The notes under the pieces: model-generated
What the model was told of the DNA's origin: nothing
Seen by the model: the letters and a program-made list of their open reading frames with translations, nothing else
Databases searched by the model: none
Shown: positions 1 through 5,468 of the stretch, in pieces
How positions within the stretch are numbered: position 1 is the first letter of the stretch
Layout: every line of letters starts with the position of its first letter
Source: Clostridia bacterium
GTDB taxonomy: Bacteria; Bacillota; Clostridia; Christensenellales; Aristaeellaceae
Assembly (NCBI GenBank): GCA_024404275.1
Contig: JAKSQG010000071.1
Coordinates: 1-8,667, forward strand
Length of the DNA stretch: 8,667 bases
Direction: 5' to 3'
Made by a program: the position numbers and the translations under genes

Positions 1-95
1 GGCGTTTCGATTCCGCGCGCGAAAAGCAGCCGGGACAGAACACCTTCCATCCCGGGAACATTTCCCGCTTTTCCTCTTTGAATCAGCTGCTGCAT
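1..95 (-). CDS. recJ: RecJ-like single-strand DNA exonuclease, N-terminal fragment (cut by window edge)
   Basis: Only the first 31 codons and two bases of the next are inside the window, so no catalytic motif can be checked. The fragment starts MQQLIQRGK and continues with a stretch like VLSRLLFARGIETP. This resembles the start of RecJ proteins, where a segment of the type PLLARLLxxRGxDTPEEA precedes the DHH phosphoesterase domain. RecJ degrades single-stranded DNA 5' to 3' in recombination and repair. The start is supported by an AAAGGAG ribosome binding site (minus strand, 100-106) four bases before the ATG. A gene order of secD (often secF) then recJ is common in Clostridia, which supports the call. 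The identification rests on a short segment plus context; another gene remains possible. Confidence 0.6.
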   Translation of the reverse strand, partial: MQQLIQRGKAGNVPGMEGVLSRLLFARGIET

Positions 96-110
96 AAAAC
101 TCCTTTGATT

Positions 111-146
111 GAAAAGAAGGCAAAACGCCCTTTCGAACGCCTTGCC
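111..146 (-). terminator. Possible intrinsic terminator after the SecD-like gene
   Basis: On the minus strand, 138-146 (GGCAAGGCG in that sense) pairs with 119-127 (CGTTTTGCC), giving nine base pairs of which two are G-U. A T-rich run (TTCTTTTC, 111-118) follows. It lies between the secD-like stop and the ribosome binding site of the recJ-like gene. The T run is broken, so termination is probably partial. Confidence 0.45.
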
Positions 147-155
147 TCAAGAGGC

Positions 156-180
156 TTCCCCGGGGATTGCCCCCGGGGAA
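156..180. repeat. Perfect 10-bp GC-rich inverted repeat in the secD-recJ gap
   Basis: TTCCCCGGGG (156-165) and its exact reverse complement (171-180) flank a five-base loop. It begins eight bases beyond the secD-like stop on the minus strand. There is no T run of its own. It sits upstream of the candidate terminator at 111-146, with a small palindrome (144-155) between them. It may protect the 3' end of the secD mRNA or help the terminator. Confidence 0.6.
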
Positions 181-187
181 ACGAAAA

Positions 188-1492
188 TCACTTACGCAGA
201 GACTTGATGCAGGCGGTTACCACCGGCAGGAAAATGAACACCATGACCAGGGTCACCAGCGCGTCGGCAGCCACAACACGGCCCATGATGCCCACGGCAT
301 TTCTCTGGAAGGCGAACATCATCAGGAGGCCGATGGCCATCAAAACACCGTTCACCAGCGCCACAAGCTTGCCGTTCTTGCTGATGGCGGCAGAAACAGA
401 GGCAGCGGTCTCACGACCGGCACGGACAAAGCCGGCAGCCTTATTGACCACCATCACCACACTGCAGGCCATCACAGTCAGGCACAGGAACACCACGATG
501 CCGCTCAAAACAGTTACGACCCAGATGGTGTTGACCACGATGAGCGCATTCAGCAGAGCCGCCAGCACCACACCGGCAATGAGCGCCCAGGCGCCCAGCA
601 GACCCGCCTTGACGCTGCGGGCGATCATGTACACGCAAGCCAGCAGCAGCAGGCAGGCAAACACGATGATACCCACATTCATCAGGGAAGAAGAAGCAGC
701 GGCAACGCCGTCAGAGGTCAGCGTCAGCACACAGGGCAAAGAGGCGGCACGCATCGCGACCGCGGTCACAAAAGCACTGCTGGCATCGGGAGCCATGAAA
801 TCGACCGTATTGCCTTCGGTGATAATGCCATCATAGAGGGGGCTGTAGCCGACGGGCTCGCCATCCAGCAGCAGATACAGATACTCAAAGGCATGTTCGG
901 CAATGACCTGACGCAGGTCGGCGGCACCCTTCGCGGTCAGGTGCAGCTGAATGTTGTAGCCGTTTTCACCCATGTAATAGTAAGTGCCGTCCGTGATGCT
1001 GCCATCCAGCAGAGCAGCGCCGAACAGACCGGTATCTTCGTCATACTGGGCAAAGGTTGCCTGACCGATGGGCTGCAGAACAGCGGCGATAGAGGCGTCA
1101 TAGTCCTTGCCGGGCACGGTCAGGGTCAGGGTGCTGCCCTCCACCTTGGTCACAGCGCCGCCGACGAGCATATCAGCACGGGCACGGATGACTTCCGCAG
1201 CCTTTTTCATGTCCTCAGCCTTCACGCCATCCGGAGCGGTCAGCACATAGCTGTAGCCGCCGCCCAAAGTGGTATCGGGCTGAATGGCTTCCTGCCAGCT
1301 GTTGTTCAGGGTGTTGGGGATGAAGGAAACGATGCGGTACAGGGCCTTCTGCACATCGGTGCCGTTTTCTTTCACGGTCACCATCTTGGTATTCAAGCCC
1401 ATCAGACCGGCATATGCGCCAAACACGGTGGCGCCCAGCAGAGCCACCAGCACCACAATGCTGATGATCTTATTGACAGTATTGTTTTTCAT
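188..1492 (-). CDS. secD: Divergent SecD-like protein translocase accessory subunit
   Basis: 434 residues. SecD works with SecF at the SecYEG channel, using the proton gradient to help pull exported proteins across the membrane. The topology fits SecD: one N-terminal membrane helix (about 8-28), a large extracytoplasmic domain, then five helices (about 272-291, 296-320, 324-349, 375-395, 403-427). SecD-like stretches are the LGGGYSYVLTA segment (76-86), the VIRARADML segment (101-109) before VPG (126-128), LLLDGEPVGYSPLYDGIITEG (near 207-227) and the F...A...SLP segment (241-253). It is divergent: where SecD has a conserved Asp-Ala-Asn in its fourth helix, this protein appears to have Met-Ala-Cys (341-343), and the FERIREE-like stretch is lost. 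A GAGGAG site lies about 11 bases before the ATG. No secF is seen next to it. SecD fold is likely; activity is uncertain. Confidence 0.75.
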   Translation of the reverse strand: MKNNTVNKIISIVVLVALLGATVFGAYAGLMGLNTKMVTVKENGTDVQKALYRIVSFIPNTLNNSWQEAIQPDTTLGGGYSYVLTAPDGVKAEDMKKAAEVIRARADMLVGGAVTKVEGSTLTLTVPGKDYDASIAAVLQPIGQATFAQYDEDTGLFGAALLDGSITDGTYYYMGENGYNIQLHLTAKGAADLRQVIAEHAFEYLYLLLDGEPVGYSPLYDGIITEGNTVDFMAPDASSAFVTAVAMRAASLPCVLTLTSDGVAAASSSLMNVGIIVFACLLLLACVYMIARSVKAGLLGAWALIAGVVLAALLNALIVVNTIWVVTVLSGIVVFLCLTVMACSVVMVVNKAAGFVRAGRETAASVSAAISKNGKLVALVNGVLMAIGLLMMFAFQRNAVGIMGRVVAADALVTLVMVFIFLPVVTACIKSLRK

Positions 1493-1553
1493 TTTGAGTT
1501 TTTCTCCTCATTTATTTTATGTGTTGAAACGCTTTATCAGGACTTACTCGCCG

Positions 1554-1847
1554 TCACCCGGCTCTGTCCTCAAGATGGAACACGCCGTACGCCATACGAT
1601 AGAAGGGCATGCGCAGCTGCGGCACGGCACAGGCTGCGCTCCGATACGGTGCTGTGGCAGGCACAGCGCTCCGCACTTCCATAGCGGTCGGCTCGGGGCT
1701 GCTTTCGGGTAAGGCAGCGGCAGGGGCGCATCGGCTTGCCGTACGAAGCATCAGCGGCGCTTTGATCTCACCCGTCTTTGGCAGGGCGTGTACGCCCAAC
1801 AGGATCAGGGCACAGAAAGCCAGGGCAAAAAGCAGTCTTCCTTTCAT
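1554..1847 (-). CDS. Small exported protein of unknown function
   Basis: 97 residues, not recognised. The start chosen is the ATG at 1847 (protein begins MKGRLLFALAF), because GGGAGGG lies seven bases upstream; the same frame is open up to a TTG at 1871 that would put the ribosome binding site inside the gene. Residues 4-19 form a hydrophobic signal-peptide core, and cleavage near residue 21 is plausible. The rest is Ala/Pro-rich and low in complexity up to about residue 70, ending in a more aromatic tail (PFYRMAYGVFHLED). Cysteines occur at 12 and later, but none sits in a lipobox. It is the first gene behind the strong promoter at 1883-1911 and lies 61 bases upstream of the secD-like gene, probably in the same transcript. 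A partner role in secretion would be a guess. Confidence 0.5.
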   Translation of the reverse strand: MKGRLLFALAFCALILLGVHALPKTGEIKAPLMLRTASRCAPAAALPESSPEPTAMEVRSAVPATAPYRSAACAVPQLRMPFYRMAYGVFHLEDRAG

Positions 1848-1882
1848 TCCGTGTCCCTCCCTTCCAAACAAAAAGCAGTGAT

Positions 1883-1911
1883 ATTATAACGCTTTTTTTC
1901 GTGCTTGGCAA
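1883..1911 (-). promoter_or_regulatory. Strong sigma-A-type promoter for the small exported protein and secD-like gene
   Basis: Read on the minus strand: TTGCCA (1906-1911), a 17-base spacer (1889-1905) containing an A7 run, and a perfect TATAAT (1883-1888). The predicted start is near 1876, about 30 bases before the ATG at 1847. The -35 box is two bases from the stop codon of the hydrolase gene, and no terminator separates them, so read-through may add to it. Confidence 0.75.
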
Positions 1912-1913
1912 GT

Positions 1914-2774
1914 TCAGTCACGCAGCTGATCCACCAGCCAGTATTCACCATTTGTGGCCAAATGCAGCGGACCCCACGCCGCAATGCCATAACGGATGCG
2001 GTAATCATTCAATCGTTCCCGTGCCTCCGCGGAGCAGCTGTAGTTGTGGGTGATGATCGCATACTGCGGTTCAATGGCACGGATGAAATCATGATACATG
2101 GGTTTAAGGCCATGATGCGGATGCTTCACGATCTCCGCCTTGATATCCCGCCCGCTCTGCGCCATCAGCCGCTGCATGCCGTCAATAAAATCGCCCGTCA
2201 TCAATACGCGTCTTTCGCCGTATTCGATCAGCAGCAGCGCGCTCATGTAGTTGCAGTCGGGAAAATCGGGGATCTGATATACTGTGCAATGGCAGGAGGC
2301 AAATTCAAAGGTGTCCATGTCCCCCACGCGGCGGATAGGCACATTCTTTTCCTTCAGATAAGCAATGGTCTCCGTCTGACAGCAGAAGCCATCATCATAA
2401 TCCTCATCAAAAGCAGTCAGAAACAGCCCCACGGGATAATCCTCCGCAATGTGCATCATGCTGCCCAGATGATCGTCATGCGGATGGCTGTTGAAGGCGA
2501 TATCGATCTTTTCGATCCCCAGCCGTTCAAACTCCGATCTGATATTCTCGTACTCGTTTTCTTTGCCCATGTCCACCAGCATCACCTGTCCGTCGCAGCG
2601 CAGGATCAGGCAATCCCCGCCGATCATGGGCACCACATGAATATCAAGCGTGGGCGTCCCCTCTGCAAACTCAGGGGCTTTTCCTTTTTCAAACACCAAT
2701 TGCTCCGCACTGCCGACCAAAGGCAGCATAAGCATCAATACAAGCAGCAGCGCTGTCCATTGTTTAATCTTCAT
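1914..2774 (-). CDS. Exported metallo-beta-lactamase-fold hydrolase, ComEC C-terminal-domain type
   Basis: 286 residues. The N-terminus (1-23) is a signal peptide with a likely cut after GSA, and there is no lipobox, so the enzyme should act outside the membrane. The metal-binding motif HPHDDH is complete (H97, H99, D101, H102). Other family landmarks are LVDMG (66-70), a DCNYMSALL stretch (173-181) like the NNxS segment of ComEC hydrolase domains, TGD (D195) and HHG (H220, H221). The family includes phosphodiesterase and nuclease-like domains. In ComEC this domain is fused to a DNA-uptake channel; here it stands alone, so the substrate is unknown. Its ATG lies inside the end of the ATP-grasp gene (11-base overlap), which points to coupled translation and a shared pathway. 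Confidence 0.85.
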   Translation of the reverse strand: MKIKQWTALLLVLMLMLPLVGSAEQLVFEKGKAPEFAEGTPTLDIHVVPMIGGDCLILRCDGQVMLVDMGKENEYENIRSEFERLGIEKIDIAFNSHPHDDHLGSMMHIAEDYPVGLFLTAFDEDYDDGFCCQTETIAYLKEKNVPIRRVGDMDTFEFASCHCTVYQIPDFPDCNYMSALLLIEYGERRVLMTGDFIDGMQRLMAQSGRDIKAEIVKHPHHGLKPMYHDFIRAIEPQYAIITHNYSCSAEARERLNDYRIRYGIAAWGPLHLATNGEYWLVDQLRD

Positions 2775-3978
2775 GTTCTTCCCGCTCCCCTTCCGTTTTC
2801 AGTACATCGCGAATGAAGCATTCCGCCTCCTCCACGCTGTCCAGCCTTGCAGTGTACATTCTGTTGCCCATGGTACGCACCATCATGGGCGGCATCTCCT
2901 CGCACATCCTGAGCTTGTCGCCCCAGCGGTTCCATATTTCCTCATGACTGAGCAAATACCTTCTGCTGTTCTTCCGTCCCGCATAGGCACAGCAGTATTC
3001 GCGCTCAGCCGGCTGCAGCTCCGTCCTGTCAAAGGTCACCATGTCCGCCCAGATGCGGTACACGTCAGTGCTGTGCGCATAGTTGATCATGTCAGGCGTA
3101 TATCCGCCCGCGGGTCGCATATTGACCTCCAGGGCAACAAAATCCCCCTGCTTGCCCAGCCCTTCCCGGTCCGGTGTCAGGCGGAAAAACTCCAGATGCA
3201 CAAAGCGGCTGAACACATTGAAGGCTTTGACCGTGCGTCTGCCCAGCTCCCGCAGGCTGTCGGGCATCGTGGGGCTGACATAATAGCTCAGGTCAAGATC
3301 GAGGTTGACGATGTCCGCGATGGAGGGCGGCCACACCGTCATCGATTCAAACAGCGGCTCGCCCTTGCTGTCCACAATGGCATCGTAGGAGCAGATATCG
3401 CCCTCGATAAATTCCTCGCAAACACAGACTTCGTCGGGCTGCTCCTCAAAAAAGCCCTGCAGTTCTTTTTCATTGCATATTTTGTAGGTATCCGCCGCGC
3501 CCACGCCGTTTTCGGGCTTGATGATCACGGGAAAACCGACCTGACCGATAAATTCCCGCGTATCCTCTTCCCCTTCGATCACATGGCTGCGTGCGGTCGG
3601 TATTTGTCCCAAAGCGTATTTTTCCTTCATCGCCGCCTTGCTCTTGAAATAGCGGATACCATTCGCCTTCACGCCGCTTTGAATGTTGAAATCACTTCGC
3701 AGCATGGCGTCCTGCTGCAGCCAGTATTCATTGTTGGATTCGATCCAGTCGATGCGCCCGTATTTGAACGCAAAGAAAGCCACTGCCCGGTACACCGCGT
3801 CATAGTTTTCCAGACTCGGCAGATAATAATATTCGTTCAGGCTGTCCCGTACATTCGGATCCAATGCGTCATAGGGCGCGTCACCGATGCCCAGCACAGT
3901 CACACCGTTTCTTTTCAGCCGTTCGCAAAACTGCCATGTTCTGCGTGGAAAATGGGGCGAAATAAAAATAAAATTCAT
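2764..3978 (-). CDS. ATP-grasp ligase (carboxylate-amine ligase type), substrate unknown
   Basis: 404 residues from the ATG at 3978, chosen because GAGG lies nine bases upstream; the frame stays open to a TTG at 4038, but the promoter -10 lies inside that extension. The layout is that of ATP-grasp enzymes, which join a carboxylate to an amine through an acyl-phosphate: a pre-ATP-grasp alpha/beta domain (about 1-110), then the ATP-binding part with PVIIKPENGVGA (150-161, K154 likely contacting phosphate), CEEFIEGD (187-194, E188/E189 near adenine), and the metal and ATP ligands E263 (HLEFF) and E284/N286 (LEVNMRPAGG). The C-terminal part (about 300-404) is not recognised. No carrier protein or peptide substrate is encoded nearby. 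It is the first gene of a two-gene unit with the exported hydrolase. Confidence 0.85.
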   Translation of the reverse strand: MNFIFISPHFPRRTWQFCERLKRNGVTVLGIGDAPYDALDPNVRDSLNEYYYLPSLENYDAVYRAVAFFAFKYGRIDWIESNNEYWLQQDAMLRSDFNIQSGVKANGIRYFKSKAAMKEKYALGQIPTARSHVIEGEEDTREFIGQVGFPVIIKPENGVGAADTYKICNEKELQGFFEEQPDEVCVCEEFIEGDICSYDAIVDSKGEPLFESMTVWPPSIADIVNLDLDLSYYVSPTMPDSLRELGRRTVKAFNVFSRFVHLEFFRLTPDREGLGKQGDFVALEVNMRPAGGYTPDMINYAHSTDVYRIWADMVTFDRTELQPAEREYCCAYAGRKNSRRYLLSHEEIWNRWGDKLRMCEEMPPMMVRTMGNRMYTARLDSVEEAECFIRDVLKTEGEREEHED

Positions 3979-4008
3979 ATCGTCATTCCTCTCGCGCCGC
4001 TTTTTTTC

Positions 4009-4038
4009 ATTATAACAGGGAATACGGTGGCGGCACAA
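4009..4038 (-). promoter_or_regulatory. Extended -10 promoter for the ATP-grasp/hydrolase unit
   Basis: On the minus strand a perfect TATAAT (4009-4014) is preceded by TGT, giving an extended -10 (TGnTATAAT). The best -35 is weak, TTGTGC at 4033-4038 with an 18-base spacer, as is usual for extended -10 promoters. Transcription would begin near 4002, leaving a leader of about 24 bases before the ATG at 3978. Confidence 0.65.
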
Positions 4039-4099
4039 CTGTTTTGCACATCAAAAAGGCGGATATTTATTAAAAACAGGCAAAATACATTCGGAACGC

Positions 4100-4129
4100 T
4101 TGACGTATCTGCGATAGTTATGGTAATAT
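4100..4129 (+). promoter_or_regulatory. Promoter of the methionine-uptake operon
   Basis: TTGACG (4100-4105), an 18-base spacer, and TAATAT (4124-4129) preceded by TGG, so it also has an extended -10. The predicted start is near 4136, 27 bases before the leader-peptide ATG. It diverges from the ATP-grasp promoter; the AT-rich gap of about 60 bases between the two -35 boxes (4039-4099) could hold an operator, but I see no clear palindrome there. Confidence 0.65.
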
Positions 4130-4162
4130 GATTTCACCTTATTTCGGAAGGAGGCAGACATC

Positions 4163-4255
4163 ATGGTCAACCGCACCGCGTCCAGCAAGATGATGTGCCG
4201 GGGCATGTACATGTGCATGTGCCTGTATTTGCCGTGTGTCTGCAGCCGGAATTAA
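4163..4255 (+). CDS. Met/Cys-rich leader peptide, putative attenuation sensor
   Basis: 30 codons with a strong ribosome binding site (GGAAGGAGG, 4146-4154) eight bases before the ATG. After the initiator Met, ten of 29 residues are Met or Cys: M10, M11, C12, M15, M17, C18, M19, C20, C25 and C27. The densest part reads MYMCMC (15-20). An intrinsic terminator follows 16 bases after the stop, and a methionine-type ABC transporter lies downstream. This is the layout of ribosome-mediated attenuation, in which scarcity of charged tRNA-Met or tRNA-Cys stalls the ribosome in the leader and prevents the terminator from forming. Cysteine-rich leader peptides of this kind are known in Actinobacteria. 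A metal-binding microprotein is the alternative, but position and terminator favour a sensor. Confidence 0.8.
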   Translation: MVNRTASSKMMCRGMYMCMCLYLPCVCSRN

Positions 4256-4271
4256 ATCCCCGGCATTCCTG

Positions 4272-4307
4272 AAATAAGGGACAGCACACGCTGGTCCCTT
4301 ATTTTTT
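4272..4307 (+). terminator. Attenuator terminator downstream of the leader peptide
   Basis: An 11-bp perfect stem (AAATAAGGGAC, 4272-4282, with 4294-4304), extended by AGC/GCT (4283-4285 with 4290-4292, G4293 bulged) to a four-base ACAC loop, runs into six Ts (4302-4307). It lies between the leader stop (4255) and the first transporter gene, so unless it is prevented from forming it would cut off the whole operon. Confidence 0.85.
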
Positions 4308-4330
4308 GCGAAAGAAAGGAGGAAGACCCG

Positions 4331-4423
4331 ATGAACCTGCACTTTGGCCGCGCCACGGACCGAATGCGGCGCATCCCGTTTTCCGTCATCCTCACTGCGC
4401 GTCCCGATCGCCAAATCATATAA
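4331..4423 (+). CDS. Second 30-codon small ORF between attenuator and binding protein
   Basis: The ORF opens with MNLHFGRATDRMRR and has a very strong ribosome binding site (AAAGGAGGA, 4316-4324) about six bases before its ATG. Its TAA (4421-4423) directly abuts the ribosome binding site of the binding-protein gene, 18 bases before that gene's ATG, so its translation could influence initiation there. It has six Arg residues and no Cys, and no signal peptide or domain is seen. It may be a second regulatory peptide, a small protein, or merely an open stretch with a good ribosome binding site. Confidence 0.45.
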   Translation: MNLHFGRATDRMRRIPFSVILTARPDRQII

Positions 4424-4440
4424 AAAAGGAGAATACCATC

Positions 4441-5361
4441 ATGAAGCGTTTTCTGACCCTTGCCCTGGCTCTGATCCTGATTCTGAGCACCGCCGCCGCT
4501 TCCGCCCAGACCCTGCAGATCGCCGCTCCCGATGACGCCACCAACCTCGCCCGCGCCATCAAGCTGCTCGAAACCGCCGGCTTCATCGAGGTCGATCCCG
4601 CCGCCGGCTACAGCCCCGAGATCAAGGACATCACCAATTACATCTACGACATCGAAGTGGTTCCCGTGGCCGCCAACACCCTGACCTCCACCCTGACCGA
4701 CTACGCCGGCGCTGTCATCAACGGCACCTGGGCCACCACCGTGGGCCTCATCCCCTCCAAGGATGGTCTGATCGTGGAACAGCAGGCCGAAGGCGGCGAG
4801 AACCCCTACGTCAACATCCTGGTCGCCCGCACCGAGGATGCCGATAACGAGATCTATCAGAAGATCGTCGATGCCTACCACACCCAGCTGGTGGCCGAGT
4901 TCATGCTGCTGGAGTACAACGAAGCCTACTATCCCGCCTTCGAATACGAAACCGATCCCGCCCTGGTGATCAATGCTGACAACGTGGCTGCCCTGAAGGA
5001 TTACTACTACAACGTGGCTTCTCCCGCCGGCAAGACCGTTGTCAAGGTCGGTGTCTGCGGCACCAAGAACGATATGTTCGCCGCCGTGCAGTGGCTGCTG
5101 GATCAGGAAAATGCCGGCATCTACATCGAGCTGGTCGTGCTGGACAACTACAACCTGCCCAACGATGCCCTGAACAACCGTGTTGCCAAGGATCTGGACC
5201 TGAACGCTTTCGAGCACAAGGCTTACCTGGCCAAGGAAATGGCCTCCTTCGGCTATGACCTGACCATCATCGCCGATACCCTGATCGCTCCCCTGACCCT
5301 GTACAGCAACAACTACGCTTCTATCGACGCCATCAAGGATGCCGCCGGTCTGATGAAGTAA
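4441..5361 (+). CDS. MetQ/NlpA-type substrate-binding protein, apparently circularly permuted
   Basis: 306 residues; the family binds methionine or related compounds outside the membrane and passes them to MetI/MetN. Residues 1-22 are a signal peptide ending ASA before Q23. Residues 25-170 match what is normally the C-terminal part of MetQ: LQIAAPDDATNLARAIKLLE (25-44, usually IAIPNDPTNRARALLLLE), AVINGTWATTVGL (91-103), and ENPYVNILVAR (120-130). Residues 171-197 look like a linker. Residues 198-306 match the normal N-terminal part: KVGV (202-205), YNLPNDAL (237-244), LDLNAFEHKAYL (252-263, usually DANFFQHKPYL), and IAPLTLYS (282-289), ending at SIDAIKDAAG, just where the ordinary protein continues into IAIPND. 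The usual lipobox Cys is absent; the only Cys is C206. AAAGGAG lies nine bases before the ATG. Strong family call; permutation is inferred from motif order. Confidence 0.85.
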   Translation: MKRFLTLALALILILSTAAASAQTLQIAAPDDATNLARAIKLLETAGFIEVDPAAGYSPEIKDITNYIYDIEVVPVAANTLTSTLTDYAGAVINGTWATTVGLIPSKDGLIVEQQAEGGENPYVNILVARTEDADNEIYQKIVDAYHTQLVAEFMLLEYNEAYYPAFEYETDPALVINADNVAALKDYYYNVASPAGKTVVKVGVCGTKNDMFAAVQWLLDQENAGIYIELVVLDNYNLPNDALNNRVAKDLDLNAFEHKAYLAKEMASFGYDLTIIADTLIAPLTLYSNNYASIDAIKDAAGLMK

Positions 5362-5372
5362 TCCAAAACGCG

Positions 5373-5406
5373 CCGGTGCCGACAAAAGCCGTCGGCACCG
5401 GTTTTT
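5373..5406 (+). terminator. Intra-operon intrinsic terminator after the binding-protein gene
   Basis: An 11-bp perfect GC-rich stem (CCGGTGCCGAC, 5373-5383, with 5391-5401), a seven-base loop and a five-T tail (5402-5406), starting 12 bases after the stop. No second promoter is obvious before metN at 5469. Partial termination here would give more binding protein than transporter, a common arrangement in ABC uptake operons. Confidence 0.85.
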
Positions 5407-5468
5407 CATGGGTCCGCCGGGGTCACTCCCTCAAGGGCTCACTCAAGAAATCGTGACGGAGCAACACC

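Noticed and set aside
167..1684. Long plus-strand open frame opposite the SecD-like gene
   Set aside because: Its product is His/Gln-rich and without domain character, as expected from the antisense of a GC-rich gene; the minus-strand frame has the membrane helices and motifs.
1770..1784. LPKTG sequence in the small exported protein, like a sortase anchoring motif
   Set aside because: It lies directly after the signal peptide (residues 22-26) and is not followed by a C-terminal hydrophobic helix and charged tail, so it cannot work as a wall-sorting signal.
2650..4131. Long plus-strand open frame opposite the ATP-grasp gene
   Set aside because: No ribosome binding site or domain; the opposite strand carries complete ATP-grasp and metallo-hydrolase motifs.
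4136..4440. SAM riboswitch or T-box in the leader of the methionine operon
   Set aside because: I looked for the T-box TGGNACCGCG-type sequence and for SAM-I core elements and found neither; the leader peptide plus terminator explains the region better.
4252..5409. Minus-strand open frame across the binding-protein gene
   Set aside because: Gly/Val/Asp-rich shadow of a biased-codon gene; its supposed N-terminal region covers the operon terminator and attenuator.
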